Source: Erysipelotrichaceae bacterium
GTDB taxonomy: Bacteria > Bacillota_I > Bacilli_A > Erysipelotrichales > Erysipelotrichaceae
Reading direction: 5' to 3'
NCBI GenBank assembly: GCA_029101345.1
Contig: JAQXQU010000017.1
Coordinates: 18,527-82,526 of the forward strand
Length of the DNA stretch: 64,000 bases
The position numbers and the translations under genes were made by a program. This document shows, one piece after another, positions 1 to 9,145 of the stretch. The number at the start of each line of letters is the position of its first letter. Within the stretch, counting starts at the first letter, position 1. The notes under the pieces are model-generated. The model saw nothing but the letters and a program-made list of their open reading frames with translations. It did no database searches and was not told the DNA's origin.

Positions 1-726
1 TTTGGAAGGAATGCTTATTTAGGAATGAGAAGAGCCATTCCTTTTTGCCGTCAGAAAGAATATGTTATCATTGATGTTTTTGAGCCCTGCATGTCCTTTG
101 TGCATGCAGTTTTTTTGCGTTTTGGTTATCAGACATCACTCATCAAAACCACAAAACCGGCAGACTTTGAAGACCTGATTGTCGAAGCAATTCAAAACAA
201 TGGGGTTGCTGGTGAAATACTGCTAGTAGATATCTTTGAGGATGGCCTTGTCAAAAGAATAAAGGACAGGGTCGGTGATGATAAAAGCACCTGCATCAAA
301 GAGTTCAATGCCTATGGGATTGGTGGCATCAGGTTCTATCGCTATCTGCTCTATGCCATTATCATTTCTGATCTTTTGACTCTTTATGAAATAAAGGACA
401 GCAAATGCTGGCTTAAGGAATTTGCAGAATTCATCAGTACTGATAAGAATCTGACCTATGAAGATTTCAAAGGCTTTATGGCAATGATTGCCAGGGATTT
501 AAAAATGCCGGCAAACAGCAAGCCTTTGATCAGTCATCTGGTTCTTGCTTATCTGAAGGATAAAGGTAAAATGTCTGAAATCTGTTGCCGTTATCTAAAG
601 GAAAAGCTTCTTGATATAGAAAAGATGCTGAATGATGAAAAAGAATGTCATCCCTTAAGAACTGTTGTTGATGACCGTAAAGCCATTGTGGACTACTATC
701 TAAAAAGATGGGCAAACCCATCTTAA
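1..726 (+). CDS. Hypothetical protein, open at the left window edge
   Basis: The reading frame has no stop between base 1 and the first ATG at 25, and no ribosome-binding site sits at useful spacing before that ATG. The true start may therefore lie outside the window. The 233 residues from ATG 25 match no family I can name. I see no signal peptide or membrane segment; the first third alternates short hydrophobic strands with polar stretches, and the C-terminal third is rich in Lys and Glu and looks helical. The stop codon overlaps the stop of the convergent methyltransferase gene by a few bases. Function unknown. Confidence 0.6.
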   Translation, partial: FGRNAYLGMRRAIPFCRQKEYVIIDVFEPCMSFVHAVFLRFGYQTSLIKTTKPADFEDLIVEAIQNNGVAGEILLVDIFEDGLVKRIKDRVGDDKSTCIKEFNAYGIGGIRFYRYLLYAIIISDLLTLYEIKDSKCWLKEFAEFISTDKNLTYEDFKGFMAMIARDLKMPANSKPLISHLVLAYLKDKGKMSEICCRYLKEKLLDIEKMLNDEKECHPLRTVVDDRKAIVDYYLKRWANPS

Positions 727-1910
727 ATGATCTTTAGGATATAGAATTTCAGATATTCGCTCTCAATAATCTCCCTTGAGCGTGGATGGTCCTTCGATTG
801 ATAGGTGATGGAGACAATTTCAAAACTGACATTTGCCGCCAGAGCTGCTTCGCTTAACATCTTTTTGAATAATTCATCTTCCAGATATCTTGAACATGAA
901 CAGCTGATAAGATATGAACCTTTATCCAAAAGCTTCATAGCTCTTTTATTGATGTCCTTATAGCCATTATAGGCTTTGTTTACATCCTTGCGAGCCTTGG
1001 CAAAGGCAGGTGGATCAAGGATGATGATATCGAATTCACCTTTTTGGCATCGATCAAGATATTCAAAGACATCAGCCACCACGAAGTCAATATCAAGCTT
1101 GTTAAGCCTTGCGTTTTCCTTGGCTTTATTGATGGCAACAGGTGAGAGATCAACGCAGACAACTTTGCTGGCACCACCGAATTTGCCGTTGAGGCCAAAA
1201 CCGCCAGTGTGGCAGAAACAATCAAGGATCCTTTGTCCTTTGGCCATTCCTCTAAGGAGCAGGCGATTGTCTTTCTGATCAAGGAAGTAACCGGTTTTTT
1301 GTCCATTTTCAACATCGACATTCAGATAAATGCCATTTTCATTGATGATGGTTTTGGTCTTGTTTCCTAGGTAAGGTTTCTTATAAAGGGGAAGCCCTTC
1401 CTTCTTTCGAATGTTGATGTCATTTCTTTCATAGATAGTGGTGATTTCCTGTTTATCATCATTGAGAATTTCCAGAATCATCTGATAGATGACATCCTTG
1501 GTCTTTTCCATTCCAAAACTTGAAATCTGGCTGACAAGAATATCATTGTAGCGATCAATGACTAGACCCGGCAGACCATCGGCTTCACCAAAGACCAAGC
1601 GGCAGTTATTGAAGTTTTCTTTCATCATTTCCTTACGCTTACTGCAGGATTTTTCAAGAAGCTGATAAAAGAATTCATTATCAATATTGATGTCATTGTC
1701 TTTTGCCAGGATTTTGACGGTAATATGGCTCAATAGTGAAACAAAGCCTGTACCTAGGTATTCATTGGCATTGGTGATGATGTTGACGACCTCTCCATTT
1801 TCAAGACCGTCGGGCAGTTTATGGATGTTGTTGGCATACATCCACATCTGGCCTTTTCTCAGATATTCGGCACCCTGGTCAGTGATTGTGATTTGCTTGG
1901 CATTTTTCAT
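723..1910 (-). CDS. RlmI-like class I SAM-dependent rRNA methyltransferase (COG1092)
   Basis: Predicted SAM-dependent cytosine-C5 methyltransferase of the RlmI/RlmK group, which acts on 23S rRNA in characterised members. A PUA-like RNA-binding domain occupies about residues 1-80, and the Rossmann methyltransferase domain the C-terminal half. SAM motif I is visible as DCFCHTGGFGL, and the catalytic-region motif as LDPPAFAKAR. At 395 residues it is the usual family length. The start ATG at 1910 is preceded by TATAAT (1917-1922, minus strand) with an upstream TGn, only six bases away and with no Shine-Dalgarno, so the mRNA is probably leaderless. It is divergent from the patatin gene. The exact rRNA target is inferred only from the family. 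Confidence 0.88.
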   Translation of the reverse strand: MKNAKQITITDQGAEYLRKGQMWMYANNIHKLPDGLENGEVVNIITNANEYLGTGFVSLLSHITVKILAKDNDINIDNEFFYQLLEKSCSKRKEMMKENFNNCRLVFGEADGLPGLVIDRYNDILVSQISSFGMEKTKDVIYQMILEILNDDKQEITTIYERNDINIRKKEGLPLYKKPYLGNKTKTIINENGIYLNVDVENGQKTGYFLDQKDNRLLLRGMAKGQRILDCFCHTGGFGLNGKFGGASKVVCVDLSPVAINKAKENARLNKLDIDFVVADVFEYLDRCQKGEFDIIILDPPAFAKARKDVNKAYNGYKDINKRAMKLLDKGSYLISCSCSRYLEDELFKKMLSEAALAANVSFEIVSITYQSKDHPRSREIIESEYLKFYILKII

Positions 1911-1952
1911 GCTTTGATTATATCAAAAGCATCTATGATAAAATAATATATT

Positions 1953-2807
1953 ATGAAACAAAAAGTTGGACTGGTAATGGAAGGCGGAGCTATGCGGGGA
2001 CTCTTTACAGCTGGAGTTCTGGATGCCTTTATGAATCACGGCATAGAATTTGCTGGGGCAATAGGGGTCTCGGCTGGTGCTGTTTTTGGACAGAATGTCA
2101 AATCAAGGCAGGTAGGCAGAATCCTGCGCTACAATTTAAGATTTTGCCAGGATGAGCGTTATTGTTCTATCAAATCGCTTTTGGAAACCGGTGATCTATA
2201 TAATGTTGATTTCTGCTATCATCGCATTCCGGAAGAGCTTGATCCCTTTGATGCCAAGACCTTTGATGAGAATCCGATGGAGTTCTATGTTGTCACTACC
2301 AATTGTGAAACCGGAGAACCTTATTATAAGAATCTGACTAGGCTTTATGCCGACAATGTTGATTGGTTCCGGGCTTCAGCTTCAATGCCAATGGCCGCAA
2401 GACCGGTCAGAATAGGTGATTACCACTATCTTGATGGGGGAATCTCTGATTCCATACCTTTAAGGAAAATGGAAGAACTGGGCTATGAAAGAAATGTTGT
2501 CATTGAAACAAGGCCCGCAAATTATATCAAGAGAAACAACCCTTTGACTTTGGCTATCATGGCCTCTGTTCCCTATCCCAAGATCAGAAAAGCCCTGGCT
2601 CTAAGGCCAAAGAAATATCAGGAACAGCAGGAATATGTTATCAAAGCAAATAATGAAGGCAGGGCATTAGTCATCAGACCTGATGCTGATCTGCCGGTTT
2701 CCTATCTTAACAATAAGCCGAAAGATATCCAGAAGACCTATGATTTAGGTTATGAACAAGGACTTAAGCATTTGGAAGAAGTCAAAAGATTTATTGCAGG
2801 AGAATGA
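1953..2807 (+). CDS. Patatin-like phospholipase family protein
   Basis: Predicted serine lipid acyl hydrolase of the patatin fold. The oxyanion-hole motif GGAMRG is at residues 11-16, the nucleophile elbow GVSAG at 38-42 with Ser40 as nucleophile, and the dyad Asp lies in YLDGGISD near residue 160. There is no signal peptide, so it should be cytosolic. At 284 residues it matches the short bacterial YchK/RssA-like class. It overlaps the next gene, thrC, by a few bases and probably shares its transcript, though no metabolic link is obvious. The start follows an extended -10 (TGA-TAAAAT, 1936-1944) by eight bases, without a Shine-Dalgarno site. The physiological lipid substrate is unknown. Confidence 0.85.
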   Translation: MKQKVGLVMEGGAMRGLFTAGVLDAFMNHGIEFAGAIGVSAGAVFGQNVKSRQVGRILRYNLRFCQDERYCSIKSLLETGDLYNVDFCYHRIPEELDPFDAKTFDENPMEFYVVTTNCETGEPYYKNLTRLYADNVDWFRASASMPMAARPVRIGDYHYLDGGISDSIPLRKMEELGYERNVVIETRPANYIKRNNPLTLAIMASVPYPKIRKALALRPKKYQEQQEYVIKANNEGRALVIRPDADLPVSYLNNKPKDIQKTYDLGYEQGLKHLEEVKRFIAGE

Positions 2808-2809
2808 TC

Positions 2810-4267
2810 ATGGAATTTGTGTCTACAAGAAATCACAAACTGAAAACAACAGCTGCTAAGGCAATCATTGAGGGACTCGCTCAGGATGGTGGCTTATATG
2901 TGCCAACATCATTGCCACTGCTTGCGATAAACGAATTAGTCGGCCTTGATTATCATGATCTGGCTTTGGCAATACTGTCTAGCCTCTTTGATGATTTCAA
3001 CAAGGAAGAGCTTTCTGTTGCCTTGGATAAGGCTTATGGATTATTCGATACCAGGGAAGTAGTGCCACTTAGTACTATCGGTGATAGATATCTTCTGGAG
3101 CTTTATCATGGTCCAACCAGTGCTTTCAAGGATGTAGCCCTGACATTATTGCCGCATCTATTGAAGATGGCTTATAAGCAAAGCGGTTGTGACAAGAAGA
3201 TCTACATCCTCACTGCCACTTCTGGTGACACCGGCAAGGCTGCCCTTGAAGGTTTCAAGGATGTTGAAAACACATATATTACGGTCTTTTATCCTCATGA
3301 AGGAGTATCGGAAATCCAATATCGCCAGATGGCAACAACTGCAGGAAACAATACTCAGGTCATTGCAGCAAGAGGCAACTTTGATGATTGCCAGCGACTA
3401 GTCAAAAAGGCCTATAATCATAAGACATTCAGAAAATATGATAAGGTACAGCTATCATCTGCCAATTCCATCAATATCGGCCGCCTGTTCCCACAGATTG
3501 TCTATTACTTCTCATCCTATCTCCAACTTGTCAAAGATGGAAGAATCAAGATGGGCACTAAGGTCTCATTTGTGGTGCCAACTGGCAACTTCGGCAATAT
3601 CCTAGCGGGCTATCTGGCCAAGAAGATGGGACTGCCTGTTCTTCATCTCATCTGTGCATCCAATGATAATGATGTCTTGACGGAATTCCTGGATACAGGT
3701 GTATATAATGCCTGCCGTCCTTTCTATCTGACTACTTCGCCATCCATGGATATTCTGATTTCAAGCAATCTTGAAAGGCTGCTGTATTTTGCCAGTGGCG
3801 ATAGTGAAATGGTCAAAGGCCTGATGGATGACCTAAGCCAAAATGGCCGCTATCAGATAAGTGAAGAGCTGTTAAAGAAGATCCAGTCTGAATTCAGGGG
3901 CTATTGTATCAAGCAGGATGAAGTTGCAAGACTGATCAAGGAAGCCTTTGAAAATGATGGCCGTCTGATTGACCCTCATACTGCAGTTGCCTATGGGGCA
4001 GCCAAGAAATACGAAGAGGAAGTGCCAGTTATCATTCTTTCGACAGCGTCACCTTATAAGTTTGCCAATAATGTCTATGCTTGCATAAAGGAAAGAGCTG
4101 CTGATGAATATGAAGCTATGGAACTATTGGCTAAAACAAGCGGTATGCCGATTCCTAAGAACCTTTCGTCATTAAAGGAAATGCCGATTCGCCATCAGGA
4201 AGTCATTGATATTGAGGATGGCCTGAAAACCATTGAAAGAAAGCTGCAGGAACTAAGCCATGATTAG
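2810..4267 (+). CDS. thrC: Threonine synthase
   Basis: PLP-dependent enzyme converting O-phospho-L-homoserine to L-threonine, the last step of threonine synthesis. The N-terminus FVSTRN and the PLP-lysine motif GPTSAFKDVAL (Lys about residue 107) are characteristic, as are the phosphate-binding TSGDTGKAAL and SANSINIGR segments. Length, about 485 residues, fits the long ThrC class. Two ATGs are available. AGGAG at 2798-2802 lies one base before ATG 2804 but seven before ATG 2810, so I chose 2810. The gene follows patatin without a gap and overlaps thrB by eight bases, which suggests translational coupling. Confidence 0.96.
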   Translation: MEFVSTRNHKLKTTAAKAIIEGLAQDGGLYVPTSLPLLAINELVGLDYHDLALAILSSLFDDFNKEELSVALDKAYGLFDTREVVPLSTIGDRYLLELYHGPTSAFKDVALTLLPHLLKMAYKQSGCDKKIYILTATSGDTGKAALEGFKDVENTYITVFYPHEGVSEIQYRQMATTAGNNTQVIAARGNFDDCQRLVKKAYNHKTFRKYDKVQLSSANSINIGRLFPQIVYYFSSYLQLVKDGRIKMGTKVSFVVPTGNFGNILAGYLAKKMGLPVLHLICASNDNDVLTEFLDTGVYNACRPFYLTTSPSMDILISSNLERLLYFASGDSEMVKGLMDDLSQNGRYQISEELLKKIQSEFRGYCIKQDEVARLIKEAFENDGRLIDPHTAVAYGAAKKYEEEVPVIILSTASPYKFANNVYACIKERAADEYEAMELLAKTSGMPIPKNLSSLKEMPIRHQEVIDIEDGLKTIERKLQELSHD

Positions 4268-5129
4268 TTTCAAGGTTCCGGCAACGACCGCAAATTTAGG
4301 ACCAGGCTTTGATACGATGGGTCTGGCTCTTGAACTTTTCAATGAATATCGAGTAGAAATCAGTGATGAACTCATAATTGAAGGCTGTCCACAGGAATAT
4401 GCCAATGAAAGCAATCTTTTCTATCAGGCTTATCGTCTTGGCTGCCAGCATATAGGCATTAATGACAAGATTCATCTTGAAATGAAAGCCAATATCCCGA
4501 TCAGCCGGGGGCTGGGATCAAGTTCAGCACTGATTATCGGTGGCTTATGTGCAGCGAGCTTCTTACATGATCATAGGCTAAGTGATGAAGATATCATCAG
4601 ATTGGCTTGTAGGATGGAGGGTCATCCGGACAATGCTGTTCCTGCCTTTCTTGGCGGCCTGACAGCCTGTGTCATGAATGATGACTATCCTTTGATTATC
4701 CGAAAGAATCCGCATGATGATTATGTCTTTACGGTATTCATTCCTGATTTTGAAGTCAAAACAGCTGATGCCCGCAAGATTCTTCCAAAGGAAATCAGTC
4801 TGGCAGATGCAGTCTATTCATCATCAAGGGCAATCATGATGCTGGAAGCACTTGAAAATGGCAATGAGGAAATGCTAAGGGTCAGCGCAGATGACAAGCT
4901 GCATGAACCTTATCGCAGAAAACTGATCTTGGGCTTTGATGAATTAAAGCGGGAAGCAATCAGGAATGGCGCTATTTCCTTTTTGATATCAGGTTCAGGT
5001 TCAACTTGTCTAGCCATTTCCAAGACTGATGAATTGCCTCAGAGAATGAAGAAATATCTTGATAATTTGAAGGTCAATTGGCAATGTTTTAATCTCAAGG
5101 CCTATAACAAGCAAGTTACAGCACTCTAA
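4260..5129 (+). CDS. thrB: Homoserine kinase
   Basis: GHMP-family kinase phosphorylating L-homoserine to the substrate of the upstream ThrC. The N-terminus has the family signature VPATTANLGPGFD. The ATP-binding glycine/serine loop is SRGLGSSSAL near residue 85, and the third GHMP motif is SGSGSTCLAI near the C-terminus. It has 289 residues, typical for ThrB. Its start overlaps the end of thrC, and its stop codon lies inside a terminator hairpin, so the patatin-thrC-thrB unit ends here. No homoserine dehydrogenase gene is present in the window. Confidence 0.96.
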   Translation: MISFKVPATTANLGPGFDTMGLALELFNEYRVEISDELIIEGCPQEYANESNLFYQAYRLGCQHIGINDKIHLEMKANIPISRGLGSSSALIIGGLCAASFLHDHRLSDEDIIRLACRMEGHPDNAVPAFLGGLTACVMNDDYPLIIRKNPHDDYVFTVFIPDFEVKTADARKILPKEISLADAVYSSSRAIMMLEALENGNEEMLRVSADDKLHEPYRRKLILGFDELKREAIRNGAISFLISGSGSTCLAISKTDELPQRMKKYLDNLKVNWQCFNLKAYNKQVTAL

Positions 5130-5150
5130 ATGTACATTTGGAGTGCTTTT
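5120..5150 (+). terminator. Rho-independent terminator after thrB
   Basis: A 28-base near-perfect hairpin: AGCACTC pairs with GAGTGCT around a self-complementary centre, followed by a short T run. It includes the thrB stop codon. Confidence 0.75.
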
Positions 5151-5155
5151 GCTTA

Positions 5156-5184
5156 TTGTCATATGCTAATATTAATAATATAAA
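5156..5184 (+). promoter_or_regulatory. Promoter of the hypB operon
   Basis: TTGTCA (5156-5161) and TATAAA (5179-5184) are separated by 17 bases. The expected start of transcription is near 5191, only about six bases before the TTG start codon of hypB. Confidence 0.5.
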
Positions 5185-5196
5185 GGGGATTAGGCT

Positions 5197-5904
5197 TTGG
5201 AAGAGTACAAGATAATCGAAATCAAGGAGAGCATTTTTGAAGATAATAACAAAGATGCCGAATGCTTGCGGGAAGAATTGCTGAAAGATGGCACTTTTCT
5301 TATCAATCTGATGTCATCGCCAGGTGCAGGCAAGACAACTTTTCTTTTGTCAACCATTGAACTTCTGCAAGAGGAGTTCAGGATTGGCATTATGGAAGCA
5401 GATATTGACTCCGATGTTGATGCCAGGACAATCAGCGATAAGACAAATGCCAAGGTCATTCAGCTTCATACTGGTGGCATGTGCCATCTGGATGCCGATA
5501 TGACAAGGCAAGGTCTGCATGAGCTTGATAGCAGGAATCTTGATCTGGTTGTTTTGGAAAATGTAGGCAATCTTGTCTGTCCAGCGGAGTTTGATACGGG
5601 AGCTAATCTTAAAGTGCTCATTCTATCGGTTCCAGAAGGTGATGACAAGCCCTATAAGTATCCTTTGGCCTTTGAAGTAGCAGATGTATTGATCATCAAC
5701 AAGATTGACGTCAAGGAATACTTTGACTTTGATTTTGCTAGAGCAATAGCCGAAGCAAAAAGGCTAAACCCCAATGTAAAAGTATTCCCGCTTAGTGGCA
5801 AAACCAAAGAGGGAATAAGGTCTTGGGCAGAATATCTTGCTCAATGCATAATGAAGTACAAGGAGAAACAAAGAGATTTATGCCAGGAATGTATCCGAAA
5901 GTAA
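5197..5904 (+). CDS. hypB: Hydrogenase/urease-type nickel incorporation GTPase HypB
   Basis: SIMIBI-class GTPase that delivers nickel to a metalloenzyme precursor together with HypA. Visible motifs are the P-loop SSPGAGKTTF (about residue 44), the metal-site segment TGGMCHLDADM, the hallmark ENVGNLVCPAEFDTG, and NKID for guanine recognition. There is no His-rich or CXXCGC N-terminal nickel-store extension. The start is TTG at 5197; the first residues agree with the family length of about 235. It heads a three-gene unit with a large oxidoreductase and hypA. No hydrogenase, urease or hypCDEF genes occur in the window, so the client enzyme is unknown. Confidence 0.93.
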   Translation: MEEYKIIEIKESIFEDNNKDAECLREELLKDGTFLINLMSSPGAGKTTFLLSTIELLQEEFRIGIMEADIDSDVDARTISDKTNAKVIQLHTGGMCHLDADMTRQGLHELDSRNLDLVVLENVGNLVCPAEFDTGANLKVLILSVPEGDDKPYKYPLAFEVADVLIINKIDVKEYFDFDFARAIAEAKRLNPNVKVFPLSGKTKEGIRSWAEYLAQCIMKYKEKQRDLCQECIRK

Positions 5905-8756
5905 AACCTAGGATGATGGGAGACAAGAATCCTCGTAAGAAGATTATCGCCTTAGGTAAAAAGATCACCGATGTAGCTGTTCACAAATTGACAGGCATTA
6001 CATCAAATGACCCAGAATACTGGGGTTTAGCAGAAATAATCACTGATGAAATGGCTGATGTCGCATTGGCGATGAAAATGAGAACCCCATACACTATCAA
6101 TGAATTGATGTCCTTATGCCATAAGAAGGAAGAGGAGAAGGAATCATTCCAGAAGCTCCTGGATGAAATGTCATATATTGGCATTCTTGAATATGATTAT
6201 GGCTATCATTATGACCATAATGGCAGAACTGCTCCTCAGTCTGAAAGAAGATATATTCTGCCAATGTTTGTTCCAGGCTCAGCTGAACTTTTCAATATGG
6301 AAGAGGATCCTGTAACTGGCATCAACAACCGAATTATTGATCATCCTGAAGTCTGTTCCTTCTTTGAAAGAATGACTTTCATACCGCTTGATGGCATTAC
6401 CCAGATGGTGCCACCTGGTGGTTCTGGCATTGGCATGCATGTCATCCCAGTTGAAAAAGCCATTGAAATGAACAATGAAAGCATGGACATTGAACACCTT
6501 TCCTACTGGTTAAAGAAATATGAAGGACATATTGGCGTTGGCCAGTGCTCATGCCGTGCATCAAGAGCAGTCCTAGGTGAGGGTGTTGCGGATGACAAGG
6601 AATCATGGTGTATTGGTGTTGGTGATTTTGCCGACTATTGCCGTGAAACTGGCAAGGGCCATGACATTACTGTTGAAGAAGCTTTGGCAATCCTCAAGAG
6701 AGCTGAAGATAATGGCTTTGTTCACCAGATTACCAATATTGATGGTGAAAACAAGATCTTTGGCATTTGTAACTGCAATGTCAATATCTGTAATGCCCTA
6801 AGAACTTCCCAGCTTTTCAATACTCCTAATATGTCTGCTTCCGCTTATACTGCAGAAGTAACACCAGAGAACTGTGTGGCTTGTGGTGGCTGTGTTGAAC
6901 ACTGTCCAGCCGGAGCTGTCAAATTAGGTCAGAAACTCTGTACAAAGAATGGTCCAGTTGTTTATCCACGCCATGAACTTCCTGACAATGTGAAGTGGGG
7001 CAAGGACAAATATGACGAGGATTATCGTGATAACAATCGTATCAACTGCTATACAACCGGTACTGCGCCATGTAAGACAGCTTGTCCTGCCCATGTCGCT
7101 GTTCAGGGCTATCTCAAGATGGCTAAGGAAGGCAGATATCGTGATGCCTTGGCTTTGATCAAGAAGGAAAATCCATTCCCAGCTATCTGTGGCCGTGTTT
7201 GTAACAAGCGTTGTGAAGATGCATGCACTAGAGGAACAATTGACAAGGCTGTCTCAATTGATGCGGTCAAGAAGTTTGTTGCCGATCTTGATCTCAATTC
7301 TGAAACCAGATATGTCCCAGAAGTCGTTATGGCTGTATCTCCTGCAAGACTTCATCCAATTGACCACTGGTCACAGAAGATTGCCATCATTGGTGCTGGT
7401 CCTGCCGGCATGTCCTGTGCATATTATCTTGCTACAATTGGCTATAAGCCAACAGTCTTTGAAAAGCATGAAAAGCCAGGTGGCATGATGGTATATGGCA
7501 TTCCATCCTACAAGCTTGAAAAGGATGTTGTTGAAGCGGAAATCGATGTCTTAAGAGAATTGGGCGTTGAATTCAGATGCGGTGTTGAAGTTGGCAAGGA
7601 TGTCACTCTTGATGATCTGCGCAAGGAAGGCTTTGAAGCATTCTACTTGGCTATTGGCTGTTCAGCTGGCCGTCGTCCAAATGTACCAAATGATGATGCA
7701 GAAGGAACATATACAGCTATTGAATATCTAGCTGAAGCAAATACCGGCAAGAAGCGCTTTGAAGGAAAGGTAGTTGTTGTCGGTGGTGGCAATGTCGCTG
7801 TCGATGCTGCTAGAGTATCCAAGAGAAGTGGCGCAAGCGAAGTGACAATGCTTTGTCTTGAAAATGAAGAGGAAATGCCAGCCTCCAAGCAGGAACAGAG
7901 GGAATCCAAGGAAGATGGTGTCAAGATCATGAATTCCTGGGGTCCAAAGGAAGTGCTGGTTGAAGATGGCAAAGTCAAGGGCATTGTCTTCAAGAAGTGC
8001 CTGGCAGTCAAGAATGCTGAAGGAAGATTTGCACCAACTTATGATGAAAATGAGACTATCACTATTGAATGTGATCGTGTCATCTTCGCTGTTGGCCAGG
8101 CTACAGTCTGGGGTGACCTTTTGAAAAATGAAAAGGTTGAATTCCAGGGACCAAGAATTGTCGCTGATCCTCTGACATATCAGACTGGTCAGCCAGATAT
8201 CTTTGTGGGTGGTGACTTATATACTGGTCCGAAGTTTGTCATTGATGCAATCGCAGCTGGCCATCAGGCTGCTGAATCACTCCATCGCTTTGTTCATCCA
8301 AATGCTTCCATGACTATTGGCCGCAATAGAAGACAATATATTGAACTTGATAAGAACAATATTGAAGTTGGTGGCTATGATACAGCTGATCGTCAGGAAA
8401 GCGCAGTCAATGAAGCGATTGACAAGATGGGCTTTGAAGATAACAGTCTGAACTTGACAGAAGAACAGGTCAAGATTGAAACCAATCGTTGCTTAAGCTG
8501 TGGTGCTTCTGTTGTTGACCCTAACAAGTGCATCGGCTGTGGTGTTTGTACAACCAAGTGTGAATTTGATGCTATCCATCTCTACCGTACTCATCCAGAA
8601 CGTTCGCAGATGGTTGTAGCTGAAGACAAATTCAAATATATCATTCCTTATCAGCTCAAGAGAATGGGTCGCATTCTGACAGGCTATAGGAGCAAGGAAG
8701 AAAAGGAACACGAGAAGAAATATCAGGAATTCTTGCAAAAGAATGGTACCAGATAA
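5880..8756 (+). CDS. Multidomain Fe-S/FAD/NAD(P) oxidoreductase (GltD/NfnB-like core)
   Basis: Predicted cytosolic pyridine-nucleotide/ferredoxin oxidoreductase of about 958 residues. Domains in order: an N-terminal region without a recognised fold and a Cys-rich segment (CSCRA near 223, ICNCN near 298); a 4Fe-4S ferredoxin motif CVACGGCVEHCP near 332; the GltD-type Fe-S helical domain (ICGRVCNKRCEDAC); an FAD fold (IIGAGPAGMSCAYYL near 503) with an inserted NAD(P) fold (VVVGGGNVAVDA near 631); and a C-terminal ferredoxin CIGCGVCTTKC near 884. The start is uncertain: ATG 5880 has AGGAG some 15 bases upstream, and ATG 5913 is an alternative. It lies between hypB and hypA with overlapping ends, so it probably works with a nickel protein or on the same pathway. 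Substrate unknown. Confidence 0.85.
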   Translation: MPGMYPKVKPRMMGDKNPRKKIIALGKKITDVAVHKLTGITSNDPEYWGLAEIITDEMADVALAMKMRTPYTINELMSLCHKKEEEKESFQKLLDEMSYIGILEYDYGYHYDHNGRTAPQSERRYILPMFVPGSAELFNMEEDPVTGINNRIIDHPEVCSFFERMTFIPLDGITQMVPPGGSGIGMHVIPVEKAIEMNNESMDIEHLSYWLKKYEGHIGVGQCSCRASRAVLGEGVADDKESWCIGVGDFADYCRETGKGHDITVEEALAILKRAEDNGFVHQITNIDGENKIFGICNCNVNICNALRTSQLFNTPNMSASAYTAEVTPENCVACGGCVEHCPAGAVKLGQKLCTKNGPVVYPRHELPDNVKWGKDKYDEDYRDNNRINCYTTGTAPCKTACPAHVAVQGYLKMAKEGRYRDALALIKKENPFPAICGRVCNKRCEDACTRGTIDKAVSIDAVKKFVADLDLNSETRYVPEVVMAVSPARLHPIDHWSQKIAIIGAGPAGMSCAYYLATIGYKPTVFEKHEKPGGMMVYGIPSYKLEKDVVEAEIDVLRELGVEFRCGVEVGKDVTLDDLRKEGFEAFYLAIGCSAGRRPNVPNDDAEGTYTAIEYLAEANTGKKRFEGKVVVVGGGNVAVDAARVSKRSGASEVTMLCLENEEEMPASKQEQRESKEDGVKIMNSWGPKEVLVEDGKVKGIVFKKCLAVKNAEGRFAPTYDENETITIECDRVIFAVGQATVWGDLLKNEKVEFQGPRIVADPLTYQTGQPDIFVGGDLYTGPKFVIDAIAAGHQAAESLHRFVHPNASMTIGRNRRQYIELDKNNIEVGGYDTADRQESAVNEAIDKMGFEDNSLNLTEEQVKIETNRCLSCGASVVDPNKCIGCGVCTTKCEFDAIHLYRTHPERSQMVVAEDKFKYIIPYQLKRMGRILTGYRSKEEKEHEKKYQEFLQKNGTR

Positions 8757-9100
8757 TGCATGAGCTCGGAGTTGTCTTTTCGGTTATTGATAATGTCAAA
8801 AGAGTTGCCAAGGAGAATGAGGCTAATCATATCAATCGGGTGACTTTGCAGATTGGCGAAGTATCAACAGTCATTCCCAAGTATCTTGAAGATGTCTGGA
8901 AATGGGCAATTACCAAGCATGAGATGCTGACCGATTGTGAGCTTGTCATCAAAAGAATACCGGCTGTATCCTATTGCACCAATTGCTCTCAGGAATTTCG
9001 CACAGTTTCTAATGGCAAGATCTGTCCATATTGTGGAAGCGATCAGACCTATCTTAAGCAAGGCAATGAATTTATCATCAAGGATATTCAAACATTCTGA
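8756..9100 (+). CDS. hypA: Nickel metallochaperone HypA
   Basis: Zinc-containing nickel chaperone that hands nickel to HypB and the client apo-enzyme. The invariant nickel-binding N-terminus MHE is present, and the zinc site is formed by CTNC and CPYC near residues 73 and 92. The length of 114 residues is typical. The start codon shares a base with the stop of the preceding oxidoreductase (TAATG), which indicates translational coupling. A strong terminator follows immediately, closing the hypB-oxidoreductase-hypA unit. Confidence 0.95.
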   Translation: MHELGVVFSVIDNVKRVAKENEANHINRVTLQIGEVSTVIPKYLEDVWKWAITKHEMLTDCELVIKRIPAVSYCTNCSQEFRTVSNGKICPYCGSDQTYLKQGNEFIIKDIQTF

Positions 9101-9104
9101 TAAT

Positions 9105-9135
9105 AAGATCCAGGGTTGAACCCTGGATCTTTTTT
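9105..9135 (+). terminator. Rho-independent terminator after hypA
   Basis: An 11-base-pair perfect stem (AAGATCCAGGG with CCCTGGATCTT), a five-base loop, and a T run. Confidence 0.92.
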
Positions 9136-9145
9136 AGTCTTCTGC

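Noticed and set aside
5197..9100. Considered a hydrogenase maturation operon
   Set aside because: Only hypA and hypB are present; there is no hypC, D, E or F and no hydrogenase subunit in the window.
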